NCBI GenBank assembly: GCA_024234395.1
Contig: JACKOH010000002.1
Span: 620,001 to 684,000, forward strand
Origin: Pseudomonadales bacterium
GTDB taxonomy: Bacteria; Pseudomonadota; Gammaproteobacteria; Pseudomonadales; Pseudohongiellaceae
Length of the DNA: 64,000 nucleotides
Direction of reading: 5' to 3'
Shown here piece after piece: positions 30,381 to 38,540 of this stretch. Each line of letters begins with the position of its first letter. The first letter of the stretch is position 1. The translations under genes and the position numbers were made by a program. Under the pieces are notes generated by a model. That model did not search any database and was not told the DNA's origin. It saw only the letters and a list, made by a program, of their open reading frames with translations.

Positions 30381-31922
30381 ATGCCTGCGAAGAGGTTATC
30401 CATGCGTAAAATCAAAGAAGTGCTGCGCCTCAAGTGGGTCAGTGGACTGAGCAATCGGCAGATCGCCGCTTCCTGCGGGATTGGCCGGCCCACGGTCAGC
30501 GAGTACCTGCGGCGGGCTGAGTTGGCCGGCCTCCGGTGGCCGCTGCCTGACGATCTGGACGAGGCGCGACTGGAACGCCTGTTGTTTCCGCCACCTCCGG
30601 ACCTGCCGGCCCAGCAACGGGGTATCCCTGATTGGGCTAACATTCATGGCGAGCTCAAACGCCCGGGCGTCACCCTGTTCCTGCTCTGGCAGGAGTACCG
30701 GCAGGCTCATCCCGATGGCTACCAGTACAGCTGGTTCTGTGAGCACTACCGTGCCTGGCAGGGCAAGCTGGACCTGGTCATGCGCCAGGACCATCGGGCC
30801 GGCGAGAAGCTGTTTGTCGACTATGCCGGCCAGACTGTCCCGGTCATCGATCAGACCACCGGCGAGGTCCGTCAGGCACAGATCTTCGTTGCGGTGCTGG
30901 GAGCTTCCAACTATACCTATGCCGAAGCCACCTGGACTCAATCTCTGCCGGACTGGATCGGCTCCCACGTGCGCACCTTCAGGTTCCTGGGTGGCGTACC
31001 GGAACTGGTGGTGCCAGACAACCTGCGGGCCGGCGTGAGCAGAGCTCACCGGTACGAGCCCGACGCCAATCCCACCTACCAGGACATGGCTTCACACTAT
31101 GGGGTGGCGATACTGCCTACCCGGGTCCGCAAGCCACGCGACAAAGCCAAGGTCGAAAGCGGTGTCCTGGTAGTAGAGCGCTGGATCCTGGCTTCTCTGC
31201 GTCATCGCCAGTTCTTCTCCCTGGCAGAGCTCAATGCCGCGATCAGTGATCTGCTGGGCAAACTCAATGCACGCTCCTTCCGCAAGCTGCCTGGCTGCCG
31301 GCGGGAACACTTCGAACAACTGGACCGGCCGGCGCTGCGGCCCTTGCCAGCAGAACCGTATGTCTATGCCGAATGGAAGAAGGCCCGGGTTCATATCGAT
31401 TATCACGTGGCGATCGATGGGCACTACTACTCGGTGCCCTGCGCTCTGGTCAAGAAAGAGGTCGAGGTCCGACTGACCCGTCATACCGTCGAGTGCTTCT
31501 ACCGGGGTAACCGGGTAGCCAGCCACCGGCGTTCCGATCAGAAAGGCCGCCACACCACGCTCACTGCCCACATGCCGGAATCCCATCGCCAGGCCGGGGA
31601 GTGGACACCGGAGCGTCTCCAGCGTTGGGCTGCCAAGACCGGGCCGGCAACGGAGAAACTCATCCTGGTGGTGCTGGGTTCACGCCAACACCCCCAACAA
31701 GCCTATCGCTCCTGTCTGGGCATTCTCCGCCTCGGCAAAGCCTACGGCGATGAACGACTGGAGGCCGCTTGCCGCAGAGCCCTGGTCCTGGGCAGCTGCC
31801 GTTACAAGAGCATCGAATCCATCCTGAAACTCCGCCTGGACGAACAGCCTCTTGAAGGTCAGCAGGAGCTGGCTTTACCCGATGCCCACGACAATATCCG
31901 CGGTCCCGCTTACTATCACTGA
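30381..31922 (+). CDS. istA: IS21 transposase IstA (IS21-b)
   Basis: 513 aa: HTH SGLSNRQIAASCGIGRPTVS at about 20-40, DDE core with VDYAGQTVPV, VPDNLRAGVSRAH and KAKVESGVLVVERW. Full length, homologous to the 4994-6535 protein but clearly diverged. Start ATG with GGGAGAGGA upstream. Confidence 0.94.
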   Translation: MPAKRLSMRKIKEVLRLKWVSGLSNRQIAASCGIGRPTVSEYLRRAELAGLRWPLPDDLDEARLERLLFPPPPDLPAQQRGIPDWANIHGELKRPGVTLFLLWQEYRQAHPDGYQYSWFCEHYRAWQGKLDLVMRQDHRAGEKLFVDYAGQTVPVIDQTTGEVRQAQIFVAVLGASNYTYAEATWTQSLPDWIGSHVRTFRFLGGVPELVVPDNLRAGVSRAHRYEPDANPTYQDMASHYGVAILPTRVRKPRDKAKVESGVLVVERWILASLRHRQFFSLAELNAAISDLLGKLNARSFRKLPGCRREHFEQLDRPALRPLPAEPYVYAEWKKARVHIDYHVAIDGHYYSVPCALVKKEVEVRLTRHTVECFYRGNRVASHRRSDQKGRHTTLTAHMPESHRQAGEWTPERLQRWAAKTGPATEKLILVVLGSRQHPQQAYRSCLGILRLGKAYGDERLEAACRRALVLGSCRYKSIESILKLRLDEQPLEGQQELALPDAHDNIRGPAYYH

Positions 31923-31930
31923 AGGAGAAC

Positions 31931-32689
31931 ATGATGTTGAAACACCCCACCCTGGAGAAACTCCAGGCACTGAAGTTCACCGGCATGGCGACAGCGCTGG
32001 TCGATCAGATGACCACACCGGACATCGAAGAGCTGGGCTTCGAGGAACGCCTTGGGCTGCTGGTAGACCGGGAGATGACCGAGCGGGAGAGCCGCCGTCT
32101 GACCAGCCGATTGCGCCGGGCCAGGCTGAGGCACAACGCTGCCCTGGAAGACATTGACTACCAGAACCCCAGGGGGCTGGATAAAACACTGATCCAATCA
32201 CTGGCTGCCTGCCGCTGGGTGCAGGAACACCTCAACATCCTCATTACCGGACCCACCGGTGTTGGTAAAACCTGGCTGGCCTGCGCCCTGGCGCAGAAGG
32301 CCTGTCGCGAGGGGTATACGGTGCAATACGTCCGGCTCAGTCGACTGTTGAGAGAGCTGATGATCGCCAAAGGTGATGGGCGCTATCCCAAGCTGCTTGC
32401 CAACCTAGCCAAGGTTGATGTGCTGATCCTCGATGACTGGGGCTTGGTAAAACCGAATGCTGAAAGCCGGCGGGACCTGCTGGAGGTGCTGGAGGACAGG
32501 CACGGCCTTCGCTCCACCATTGTCACCAGCCAGCTCCCTGTTGAAGACTGGCATGCAGTGATCGGAGATCCGACTCTGGCGGACGCCATCCTGGATCGGC
32601 TGGTTCACAACGCTTACAAGATCAACCTGAGAGGAGAATCCCTGCGCAAACAGAAGACAAAGTTGACGGCAGACACCGATTCTGAATAA
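31931..32689 (+). CDS. istB: IS21 helper ATPase IstB (IS21-b)
   Basis: 252 aa: Walker A GPTGVGKTW, Walker B VLILDDWGLV, then TSQLPVEDWH. Starts 8 bp after istA with AAGGAG upstream. Intact. Confidence 0.94.
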   Translation: MMLKHPTLEKLQALKFTGMATALVDQMTTPDIEELGFEERLGLLVDREMTERESRRLTSRLRRARLRHNAALEDIDYQNPRGLDKTLIQSLAACRWVQEHLNILITGPTGVGKTWLACALAQKACREGYTVQYVRLSRLLRELMIAKGDGRYPKLLANLAKVDVLILDDWGLVKPNAESRRDLLEVLEDRHGLRSTIVTSQLPVEDWHAVIGDPTLADAILDRLVHNAYKINLRGESLRKQKTKLTADTDSE

Positions 32690-32792
32690 CTACAAAACCC
32701 TGCGTCGCTACGCTCCGATGGGTGGCAGCTTTGCCGCGGTCCAGGTGGCAGGCTTCAGATGGAATGGGTGGCAGACTTCAGCGGTTTACGCA

Positions 32793-33131
32793 ATACATCT
32801 GCACAATGGCCTCTTCGATGGAAATATCCCGGCGTCGATAGCGTTCGATTATCGCTGTCTCGAAGGTCTGCTTCCGTAATTTCGGCACCTTGATCTCTAC
32901 TTCTCCGGCCTTCGTGTGGAGCTTCCGTTTGTAACTGCCGGCCCTGGAATCAACGCGGTTCGGGGAGTGCTCATAGCGCTGGGCATTGCAGAGATCATCA
33001 GCTTCAGCGTCAAGCATTGCATTCAGTGTTTCCTCAACGGTTCCCCGGACCATCTCATCCAGATGGCCGCGGATCTCGCTCTCGTCGATTCGGATCACCT
33101 TGCTCAAGGGTTTTGTGTTATCGTTTTTCAT
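32793..33131 (-). pseudogene. IS256 transposase, N-terminal fragment
   Basis: About 113 residues: KPLSKVIRIDESEIRGHLDE, then RAGSYKRKLHTKAGEVEIKV and ERYRRRDISIEEAIVQMY, the conserved start of IS256 transposases. It is cut at the IS21-b right end (32792). Confidence 0.9.
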
Positions 33132-33251
33132 GGGTGGTTCCTTTGGTCTGGTCTGTTTATCTTGGTCGATTACAGTTTTATCAGACCGGGGCCACCCCCT
33201 TCAAAAAATGTGCGAAAGATAATTTACGTTATCAGAAAATTGCCTCCTAAT

Positions 33252-33476
33252 TTATCTTGTCAACTTCCCGACTATTCTTCTTACCATCGGGGCAACAATG
33301 GCAACTGTAGGAAAAGCTATTGGCCATGTCGTTATACAGCTTTTGAACCACTGCCCAGCAAATCCTGTATGAATTCCTTGTGAGATTGCAAGGACGAAGG
33401 CCGACACAATGCCGACCATGATGGCAGAGAGCAAAGCGCTGAACAGAATTGGGGAAAAGCGAGCGGGAATATACAT
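33252..33476 (-). CDS. DUF2798 membrane protein, cassette C36
   Basis: 74 aa with two membrane helices (ILFSALLSAIMVGIVSAFVL and the WPIAFPTVAIVAPMV region) and the family-typical IHTGFAGQWFKSC between them. Good RBS CAGGAG. Lies 36 bp downstream of the DUF2938 gene, same strand, so one operon. Role unknown. The divergent MerR regulator implies induced expression. Confidence 0.88.
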   Translation of the reverse strand: MYIPARFSPILFSALLSAIMVGIVSAFVLAISQGIHTGFAGQWFKSCITTWPIAFPTVAIVAPMVRRIVGKLTR

Positions 33477-33512
33477 ATGATTCTCCTGTGAATGGTTTAT
33501 TAAGACTGACTT

Positions 33513-34004
33513 TCATATTGAGCAATAAAGTTTCAGGGCCAATCCTGATGCATATAGGCCAAGCCCAAAAATTGCATGATTAATTAAACTATGCAGTCGT
33601 GCAGAGTTTGGTTTTGGTGTTCGAATTGAGGCAATGCCAGCCCCCGTGCCCGGCTGCATTAATAGGAAGGGCGCTGCAACTGTTCCAATACCAACAACGA
33701 GCGCTGGACCAATCGTTGGATTGAGAATCCAATGCTTACCTGCAGTACCAACTAGCACGGCTGCGAAGGCAATACCCGTCAAGTAGTGGGCAATCCATCC
33801 AATAAAGTGCTCTCCTTGCATAGGAGCAGATGCTGCAATAGAGTCATGACGAAATTTTCCATGCGTCATACAGGCTAACCAACGCCCCACCATTCCATAA
33901 TTTGGGGGGTTAATCCCGAGCAATGATTTCCTCAATATGCTCCATAAGTCCATCAGGGCAGTTGCTCCAATTCCGATCAAAAATACAATCATTAGATTGT
34001 TCAT
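33513..34004 (-). CDS. DUF2938 membrane protein, cassette C36
   Basis: 163 aa, four membrane helices, family signature ALMDLWSILRKSLLG and NYGMVGRWLACMTHGKF with GEHFIGWIAHYLTG. DUF2938 proteins are integral membrane proteins of unknown function, frequently next to MerR-type regulators. RBS AAGGAG 8 nt before ATG. Transcribed from a 19-bp-spacer promoter shared with the divergent merR. Confidence 0.9.
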   Translation of the reverse strand: MNNLMIVFLIGIGATALMDLWSILRKSLLGINPPNYGMVGRWLACMTHGKFRHDSIAASAPMQGEHFIGWIAHYLTGIAFAAVLVGTAGKHWILNPTIGPALVVGIGTVAAPFLLMQPGTGAGIASIRTPKPNSARLHSLINHAIFGLGLYASGLALKLYCSI

Positions 34005-34043
34005 AAATATCTCCTTTTCTTGTTTCGATTTCGAACTAGTGAT

Positions 34044-34074
34044 AGCGTACGACCTAAAGTCGACTTGAGGTCAA
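34044..34074 (-). promoter_or_regulatory. MerR-type promoter with 19-bp spacer
   Basis: Minus-strand TTGACC (34069-34074), 19-bp spacer, TACGCT (34044-34049). The spacer holds a 22-bp dyad (34051-34072; arms GACCTAAAGTC / GACTTGAGGTC, one mismatch) similar to the SoxR-type box. The long spacer and central dyad are hallmarks of promoters that MerR-family proteins untwist on induction. Confidence 0.8.
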
Positions 34075-34083
34075 GGGCAATTT

Positions 34084-34542
34084 ATGGACATCGCAGTGGT
34101 AGCCAAACGTTCCGGGGTTCCAGCCTCCACATTGCGTTTCTATGAAGAAAAAGGCCTGATCAAATCTGTTGGTAGGCAAGGGCTGCGCCGGGTATTTGGG
34201 GCCAATATTTTGGAGAGGCTTGCATTGATTGCGCTGGGGCGTGCAGCTGGGTTTTCACTAGATGAAATCGGCCAAATGGTAGGAGCTAATGGAAGCCCAA
34301 ATATTGATAGAGAACTGCTAGCAAAAAAGGCAGACGAACTGGATAGCACCATCCAAAAGCTGATTGCGATGCGCGATGGACTTAGGCATGCAGCTGTCTG
34401 TTCTGCTCCGAGCCATATGGAATGTCCTAAGTTTCGTCGCTTGCTCGGATTAGCGGCATCTGGGGCGATTAAAAGTGAAGGCTCGGATCAACTGCCAAAA
34501 AGGCGGCGATCTAACAAAGCATTGCACCGGACAAGCCGGTGA
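34084..34542 (+). CDS. MerR-family regulator, cassette C36
   Basis: 152 aa: winged HTH MDIAVVAKRSGVPASTLRFY then EKGLIKSVGRQGLRR, dimerisation helix (KKADELDSTIQKLIAMRDGL) and a C-terminal Cys pair region (HAAVCSAPSHMECPKF) like metal- or redox-sensing members. Divergent from the DUF2938-DUF2798 operon and 80 bp away, with the dyad operator between them. The last residues (SNKALHRTSR) are encoded by attC36. Confidence 0.9.
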   Translation: MDIAVVAKRSGVPASTLRFYEEKGLIKSVGRQGLRRVFGANILERLALIALGRAAGFSLDEIGQMVGANGSPNIDRELLAKKADELDSTIQKLIAMRDGLRHAAVCSAPSHMECPKFRRLLGLAASGAIKSEGSDQLPKRRRSNKALHRTSR

Positions 34543-34556
34543 ACGCGGCGTTAGTG
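34509..34556 (+). other. attC36
   Basis: Short 48-bp site: inverse core ATCTAAC, core GTTAGTG, arms GCACCGG/CCGGTG. It differs from the main array type, so C36 came from another source. Confidence 0.72.
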
Positions 34557-34579
34557 AGCTAATTCGAGTTTTGCGACAC

Positions 34580-34625
34580 TGTTAACCATAGTTGACATTC
34601 TGCAGGCTGTTAACTATAGTTAACA
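34580..34625 (+). promoter_or_regulatory. Promoter with two tandem operators, TA module C37
   Basis: Two 18-bp palindromes, TGTTAACCATAGTTGACA (34580-34597) and TGTTAACTATAGTTAACA (34608-34625), centred 28 bp apart. Promoter TTGACA (34592-34597), 17-bp spacer, TATAGT (34615-34620) is formed from their inner parts, so antitoxin binding would block both hexamers. Confidence 0.78.
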
Positions 34626-34650
34626 CGGGTTAGAAGTCTATAAAACCGAA

Positions 34651-34923
34651 GTGTTCGCTCGCTGGTTCAGGAAGCTTAAGGACAGGAATGCAAGAGCTCG
34701 TATCCAAGCACGCATTGACCGGTTGGAACTCGGGCATTTTGGCGATGTAGAACCTGTAGGAGAAGGTGTCAGTGAGCTGCGCATATTCTACGGGCCTGGA
34801 TATAGAATCTATTTCACAAAGCAATCTTCTATTGTCGTCATACTTCTAACTGGTGGAGATAAGAACTCGCAGGCCAAAGACATAAAGAAAGCATTGGAGT
34901 TGACCCGCCAATTGGAGGTTTAG
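34651..34923 (+). CDS. RelE/HigB-like (Gp49-type) toxin, C37
   Basis: 90 aa from GTG: ARWFRKLKDRNARARIQARI, LGHFGDVEPVGEGVSELRIF, GYRIYFTKQSSIVVILLTGG. Same killer-protein family as the C34 toxin. Toxin-first, 2 bp before its antidote. Confidence 0.9.
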   Translation: MFARWFRKLKDRNARARIQARIDRLELGHFGDVEPVGEGVSELRIFYGPGYRIYFTKQSSIVVILLTGGDKNSQAKDIKKALELTRQLEV

Positions 34924-34925
34924 AC

Positions 34926-35219
34926 ATGGGCGTAAAAATTAGCCGCTACGATACTGCTGAATATCTTAAATCAGATGATGATATTCAGGCTTATTTAGAT
35001 GCTGTACTTGAAGAAGGTGGAGAAGATCCAGCCTATATAATTCATGCACTGGGAATTATCGCTCGCGCCAAAAATATGAGCCAGCTTGCAAGAGATACTG
35101 GATTGTCACGTGAAGGTTTGTACAAAGCACTCTCTGAAGAAGGTAATCCAACGTTTGCGACTGTTACAAAAATCGCAAAAGCACTTGGCCTTCAGATCAA
35201 ATTTCAAACTGCAGCGTAG
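34926..35219 (+). CDS. HigA-like antidote protein, C37
   Basis: 97 aa: RYDTAEYLKSDDDIQAYLDA, HTH AKNMSQLARDTGLSREGLYK, ending LGLQIKFQTAA. Neutralises the upstream toxin and probably binds the two TGTTAAC palindromes. Confidence 0.9.
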   Translation: MGVKISRYDTAEYLKSDDDIQAYLDAVLEEGGEDPAYIIHALGIIARAKNMSQLARDTGLSREGLYKALSEEGNPTFATVTKIAKALGLQIKFQTAA

Positions 35220-35226
35220 AAGCTCA

Positions 35227-35309
35227 CCATACAATCAGTTCAATCGCCCGCTGGCGCGGGCTATAGGATAAGCCACTGAGTGGCTTGCCGAATAACCAGA
35301 GCGTTTGGC
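35227..35309 (+). other. attC37, degenerate
   Basis: The 3' part is good (AATAACCAGAGC then core GTTTGGC), but the inverse core reads CCATACA instead of YTAAC, so recombination may be impaired. Contains a CGCCCGC/GCGCGGGC hairpin. Confidence 0.6.
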
Positions 35310-35334
35310 CAAACAGATCCCACGGAGCCAGGTA

Positions 35335-35787
35335 ATGCCGCAGTCCACGCTGTTTGAGGCAATCGGAGGCCAAGAAGGAGTTCTTCGCCTTGCTCGCGCA
35401 TGGCACGCTCGGGTTCTGACGGACGAGGTCGTTGCTCACGCCTTTAACCATGGCTTCCATCCACAGCACACCGAACGACTGGCCGCTTACTGGTCTGAAG
35501 CCTGGGGCGGTCCCAGCCTCTACAGCCAAGAGCTCGGCACGGAGTCATCGGTCGTACGAATGCACAGTGGCAACGGCGAACACGACGAAATGGATCATCG
35601 AGCCATTGCATGCTTTGATCAGGCTATGGACGACATCGGAGTAGAAGACAACAACCTATGGTGCGCGTTGCATGACTACTTCGTCTGGACAACCATGACC
35701 ACGATGGCGGCCTACCCAGTCAGCAAAGCAGACGTACCCGGAAACCTGACGATTCCCCGTTGGTCGTGGACCGGGCTTGTGAATTGA
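35335..35787 (+). CDS. Truncated hemoglobin (group II type), cassette C38
   Basis: 150 aa: TLFEAIGGQEGVLRLARAWH start, FNHGFHPQHTERLAAYWSEA and then a GGPSLYSQE segment, HRAIACFDQAMDDIG, and DYFVWTTMTTM. This fits group II truncated globins, which bind O2 or NO with heme; proximal His likely in the GNGEHDEMDHRA region. RBS GGAGCCAGG before ATG 35335. GC-rich compared with other cassettes. Confidence 0.82.
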   Translation: MPQSTLFEAIGGQEGVLRLARAWHARVLTDEVVAHAFNHGFHPQHTERLAAYWSEAWGGPSLYSQELGTESSVVRMHSGNGEHDEMDHRAIACFDQAMDDIGVEDNNLWCALHDYFVWTTMTTMAAYPVSKADVPGNLTIPRWSWTGLVN

Positions 35788-35812
35788 GCAGGCCATCCGC
35801 CGATAACGTGTC

Positions 35813-35877
35813 GCCTAACATGTCGGTCATCCGGAGGCGCCACGGCAGGCCAGCCGGGCCGTGCGACCGCCTTAGTT
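35813..35877 (+). other. attC38-like site, core mutated
   Basis: Inverse core GCCTAAC (35813) and a paired distal end GACCGCC + CTTAGTT. The conserved G of the core GTT is a C, so it should be inactive. Plausible fossil right boundary of the array. Confidence 0.5.
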
Positions 35878-35881
35878 CATC

Positions 35882-36508
35882 ATGAAAGCTAAACCGATCA
35901 GATTATTTGATTATGAGTTCTCCGGCAATGGCTACAAAATCCGCCTGGCATTATCCCAACTGAAATTGCCAATAGAGATTGAATACCTCGATATACTTAA
36001 AGGGGAAACGTGGACAGAGGATTTCTTCACTAAGAATCCGATGGGCCAGATTCCTGTGCTTGAACTCAGTGACGGAAAGTTTCTACGGGAGTCGAATGCT
36101 ATTCTATTCTGGCTGGGTAATGATACCTATCTGCTCCCTGATGATCTGGATTTCCAAACGCTGGTATTGCAATGGATGTTCTTCGAACAAAGTAATATAG
36201 ACAAGATTCTGGGCCGTACCAGGTTTCTAAAAGCATTTCCTGACTTTATGGAAACTACGAGCAAAGATTGGGAAATTTGGTATTCCACGGGAAACAGGGC
36301 ATTAGCGGTCCTGAATGCACATTTAGCGAGTGTGGATTTTCTTGTCCATGGGGTGTATTCGATTGCAGACATATGCCTGTACGGATACGTTCATACGGCT
36401 GATGAGGGTGGGTTCAATCTGGCGGAATATCCTGCTATTGAACGTTGGTTGTCTCGCGTATCCAATACAGCTGGTTATATTCCACAGTTTGAAGATACGA
36501 GCAAATAG
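35882..36508 (+). CDS. Glutathione S-transferase family protein
   Basis: 208 aa: thioredoxin-like N-domain (residues 5-80) with NGYKIRLALSQLKLPIE, cis-Pro motif GQIPVLEL and ESNAILFWL, then an all-helical C-domain with ADICLYGYVHTADEGGF. Likely conjugates glutathione to electrophiles. It is a paralogue of the GST at 58294-58905, with similar C-terminal motifs. Starts right after the degenerate attC38, so it could be a former cassette gene. Confidence 0.9.
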   Translation: MKAKPIRLFDYEFSGNGYKIRLALSQLKLPIEIEYLDILKGETWTEDFFTKNPMGQIPVLELSDGKFLRESNAILFWLGNDTYLLPDDLDFQTLVLQWMFFEQSNIDKILGRTRFLKAFPDFMETTSKDWEIWYSTGNRALAVLNAHLASVDFLVHGVYSIADICLYGYVHTADEGGFNLAEYPAIERWLSRVSNTAGYIPQFEDTSK

Positions 36509-36517
36509 CTTAACTAT

Positions 36518-36985
36518 ATGAAGAAGATAAAATTACAGGAATGGGCCCTGGTTGCTGAAATCGTTGGCGCGGTCGCAGTTGTAATATCTCTTATCTACGT
36601 GGGTGTGAGTGTTCGCCAGAATACTGATGCGATAATGGTTTCGAACCATCAGTCAATTGTTGCCATGGATATCGAGAGGAATACCTGGTATCGGGACCTG
36701 GAGTTCGCAGCTTTATATGAGCTTGCTCTACAGGATTACGAGCAACTGTCTCCTCCTCAACTTCGCCAGTTCCGTACCTTCGTAGCGGATACTTTCAATA
36801 CCTGGGAGTACGGATTCATTACGCATTCAAGAGGAATGATGGACGACACGATTTGGGATGGCTGGGATCAATATTACCGGAGTGAACTTACCAAGGTGTC
36901 ATACCAGTGGTTCTGGAATTCTTCCAAGATGGGTTTCTCTGATGAATTTCGAGCTTACGTAGACTCAATTCAAGTTGAGAGATAA
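36518..36985 (+). CDS. Membrane-anchored hypothetical protein (C30 family)
   Basis: 155 aa: N-terminal membrane helix (about 10-28: VAEIVGAVAVVISLIYVGV), then SVRQNTDAIMVSNHQSIV and a soluble helical domain with NTWEYGFITHSRGMMDD. Same architecture as the C30 product. Starts 9 bp after the GST stop, so probably co-transcribed. Function unknown. Confidence 0.75.
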   Translation: MKKIKLQEWALVAEIVGAVAVVISLIYVGVSVRQNTDAIMVSNHQSIVAMDIERNTWYRDLEFAALYELALQDYEQLSPPQLRQFRTFVADTFNTWEYGFITHSRGMMDDTIWDGWDQYYRSELTKVSYQWFWNSSKMGFSDEFRAYVDSIQVER

Positions 36986-37278
36986 CCTGACGTTTATGTG
37001 CTTAAAAGCTGTTGGGTAAAGAAATAGCTATCCAATCAATAATCTCTTGGGGGCTAGACGATGCTACTTTTGCTGCACGCGTTATTATAGACGTTGCACT
37101 CTTACAAACCTTAACACAGGATACCTGAGTCGCTCACCAGCACACCATGAAATGCTGTGTCCCCAAAAATGGCACAAGATCGATCGGTCGGTAACGGACG
37201 GCTCTCAGTTGTGGTTGTAAAAAAGCAATAAAAGTCATATGGTGATTTTACAAATTTAAATCCATGGGAGAAGCTGCA
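36986..37278. other. Intergenic region, no gene seen
   Basis: About 290 bp without a plausible ORF, attC or clear repeat. It may hold the promoter of the enolase-superfamily gene; no strong sigma70 match stands out. Confidence 0.5.
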
Positions 37279-38484
37279 ATGCTGAAGCGAGATTTCTTAA
37301 CCAGATTACCGGGCATTGTGGCGATGCCATTTTTGCTGCCGCGGGCAGCGCTGGCGGTGCAGATAAAGATAACTGATGTCCGTTTGATCAAGATCCGGCT
37401 CGTCGAAGACAAGGGCATTTTGGCCCGACGCGTCGACACTTCCCGTGGCGGGCTCCATGTTCAGATCGGTAATTTCACCGTCACTGAAGTGCACACGGAC
37501 CAGGGTTTAGTGGGCATCGGTCCCGGGATTCCTCCCGAGAACATCGAGACAGTGAAGCAACTGCTGGTCGGCAAGGATCCCTTCGAAATCAATCAGCATG
37601 CCGCAGCGCTGTACGCGCCGTACCGCAGATGGGGCGCCTCGGTAGAAATCGCGCTATGGGATCTGATAGGTAAAGCGACCGATTTGCCGCTTTACAAGCT
37701 CTGGGGCGGTGGACGCGACCGGGTACTCCCCTACGCTGCCATGTGGGGTATAGGCACTGTGGAAGACCGGGTCGAAATTGCCATAGGGCTCAAAGAGGAC
37801 GGCTGGCGCGCCATCAAGCTGCGTTCGGGATTCAGGACGATGGAGGAGGATATCCGCGTCGTGCAGTTGGTTCGGGAAGCCCTGGGCGATGACTTCCACA
37901 TCCTTTGCGACGGCAACAAGGCGCCCGGCAATGCGGACGCATTGGGAGAGGATCCGACACTGTGGAACTTTAAGCGGGCCTACGACACGGCGATGGAGTA
38001 CCAGAAGCTCAACGTTTATTGGCTTGAGGAGCCACTGCCCCGCTACGACTACGAGCAGTTGGCCGAGCTTAATCGGCTGGTCGCCATGCCGATGGCCGGC
38101 GGCGAGGCAAATTGGGGTATCCATGAGTTCAGGTGGCTTCTTGAGCAGGGCTGTTTCGACGTCCTCATGCCGGAGATAGGTGACATAGGGCCTTTAATGT
38201 CCCGCACTGTCGGAACCCTCGCAGCGGCGTACAACAGACAGGTCTCTCCGCACTCTGCTCCGTTTGAACGGCGTTTAGTCAATATCTGCGGAATCCACCT
38301 TATCGCGTCCATGCCAAACGGCCCGATAACGGAGTTCATACACGAACCGCCACATGCGGATATCTTCGAGGGCTGGCAGGTCTTCGAAAACCCGCCCGTA
38401 CTGGAAGCGGACGGTTCAATTAAAGTACCCCAGGGCCCGGGTCTCGGGGTTACGTTCAGGGCGGATCTGATCGAGAAGATCTAA
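37279..38484 (+). CDS. Enolase-superfamily enzyme (mandelate racemase/dehydratase type), exported
   Basis: 401 aa from ATG 37279 (GGGAG upstream; the ATG at 37264 is in frame but lacks an RBS). Signal-like N-terminus KRDFLTRLPGIVAMPFLLPR ending ALA. The enolase capping domain is followed by the barrel with metal ligands in FHILCDGNKAPG, EEPLPRYDY and GGEANWG, plus SPHSAPF. This resembles galactonate dehydratase-like members; substrate (an acid sugar) inferred, not shown. A secreted member is unusual. Confidence 0.85.
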   Translation: MLKRDFLTRLPGIVAMPFLLPRAALAVQIKITDVRLIKIRLVEDKGILARRVDTSRGGLHVQIGNFTVTEVHTDQGLVGIGPGIPPENIETVKQLLVGKDPFEINQHAAALYAPYRRWGASVEIALWDLIGKATDLPLYKLWGGGRDRVLPYAAMWGIGTVEDRVEIAIGLKEDGWRAIKLRSGFRTMEEDIRVVQLVREALGDDFHILCDGNKAPGNADALGEDPTLWNFKRAYDTAMEYQKLNVYWLEEPLPRYDYEQLAELNRLVAMPMAGGEANWGIHEFRWLLEQGCFDVLMPEIGDIGPLMSRTVGTLAAAYNRQVSPHSAPFERRLVNICGIHLIASMPNGPITEFIHEPPHADIFEGWQVFENPPVLEADGSIKVPQGPGLGVTFRADLIEKI

Positions 38485-38540
38485 CACCATGCTTGCGAAC
38501 CAGCGCAGCATGACGGTCTGCAGGCGCTCTGAGAGTTACG

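Larger units (their letters stand above)
30196..32792 (+). mobile_element. IS21-family element (IS21-b), different from IS21-a
   Basis: 2597 bp. Left end TGCGTATTCCAGACC, right end inverted TGCGTAAACCGCTG, each followed by AAGTCTGCCAC. Repeats of the type CTGCCACCCATTCCA occur three to four times inside the left end and twice at the right. istA and istB are complete. No target duplication: left flank AACCAAGC, right flank ATACATCT. Confidence 0.88.
29462..33233 (-). mobile_element. IS256-family element, disrupted by a second IS21
   Basis: The outer 8-bp duplication AGAAAATT (29454-29461 and 33234-33241) delimits it. Ends share GTTTCGCAC / CTTTCGCAC blocks near the termini. The transposase is split into an N-terminal part (right) and C-terminal part (left) by IS21-b (30196-32792). 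About 250 bp from the middle of the transposase is missing and no IS21 target duplication is seen, so a deletion accompanied or followed the insertion. Confidence 0.85.
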
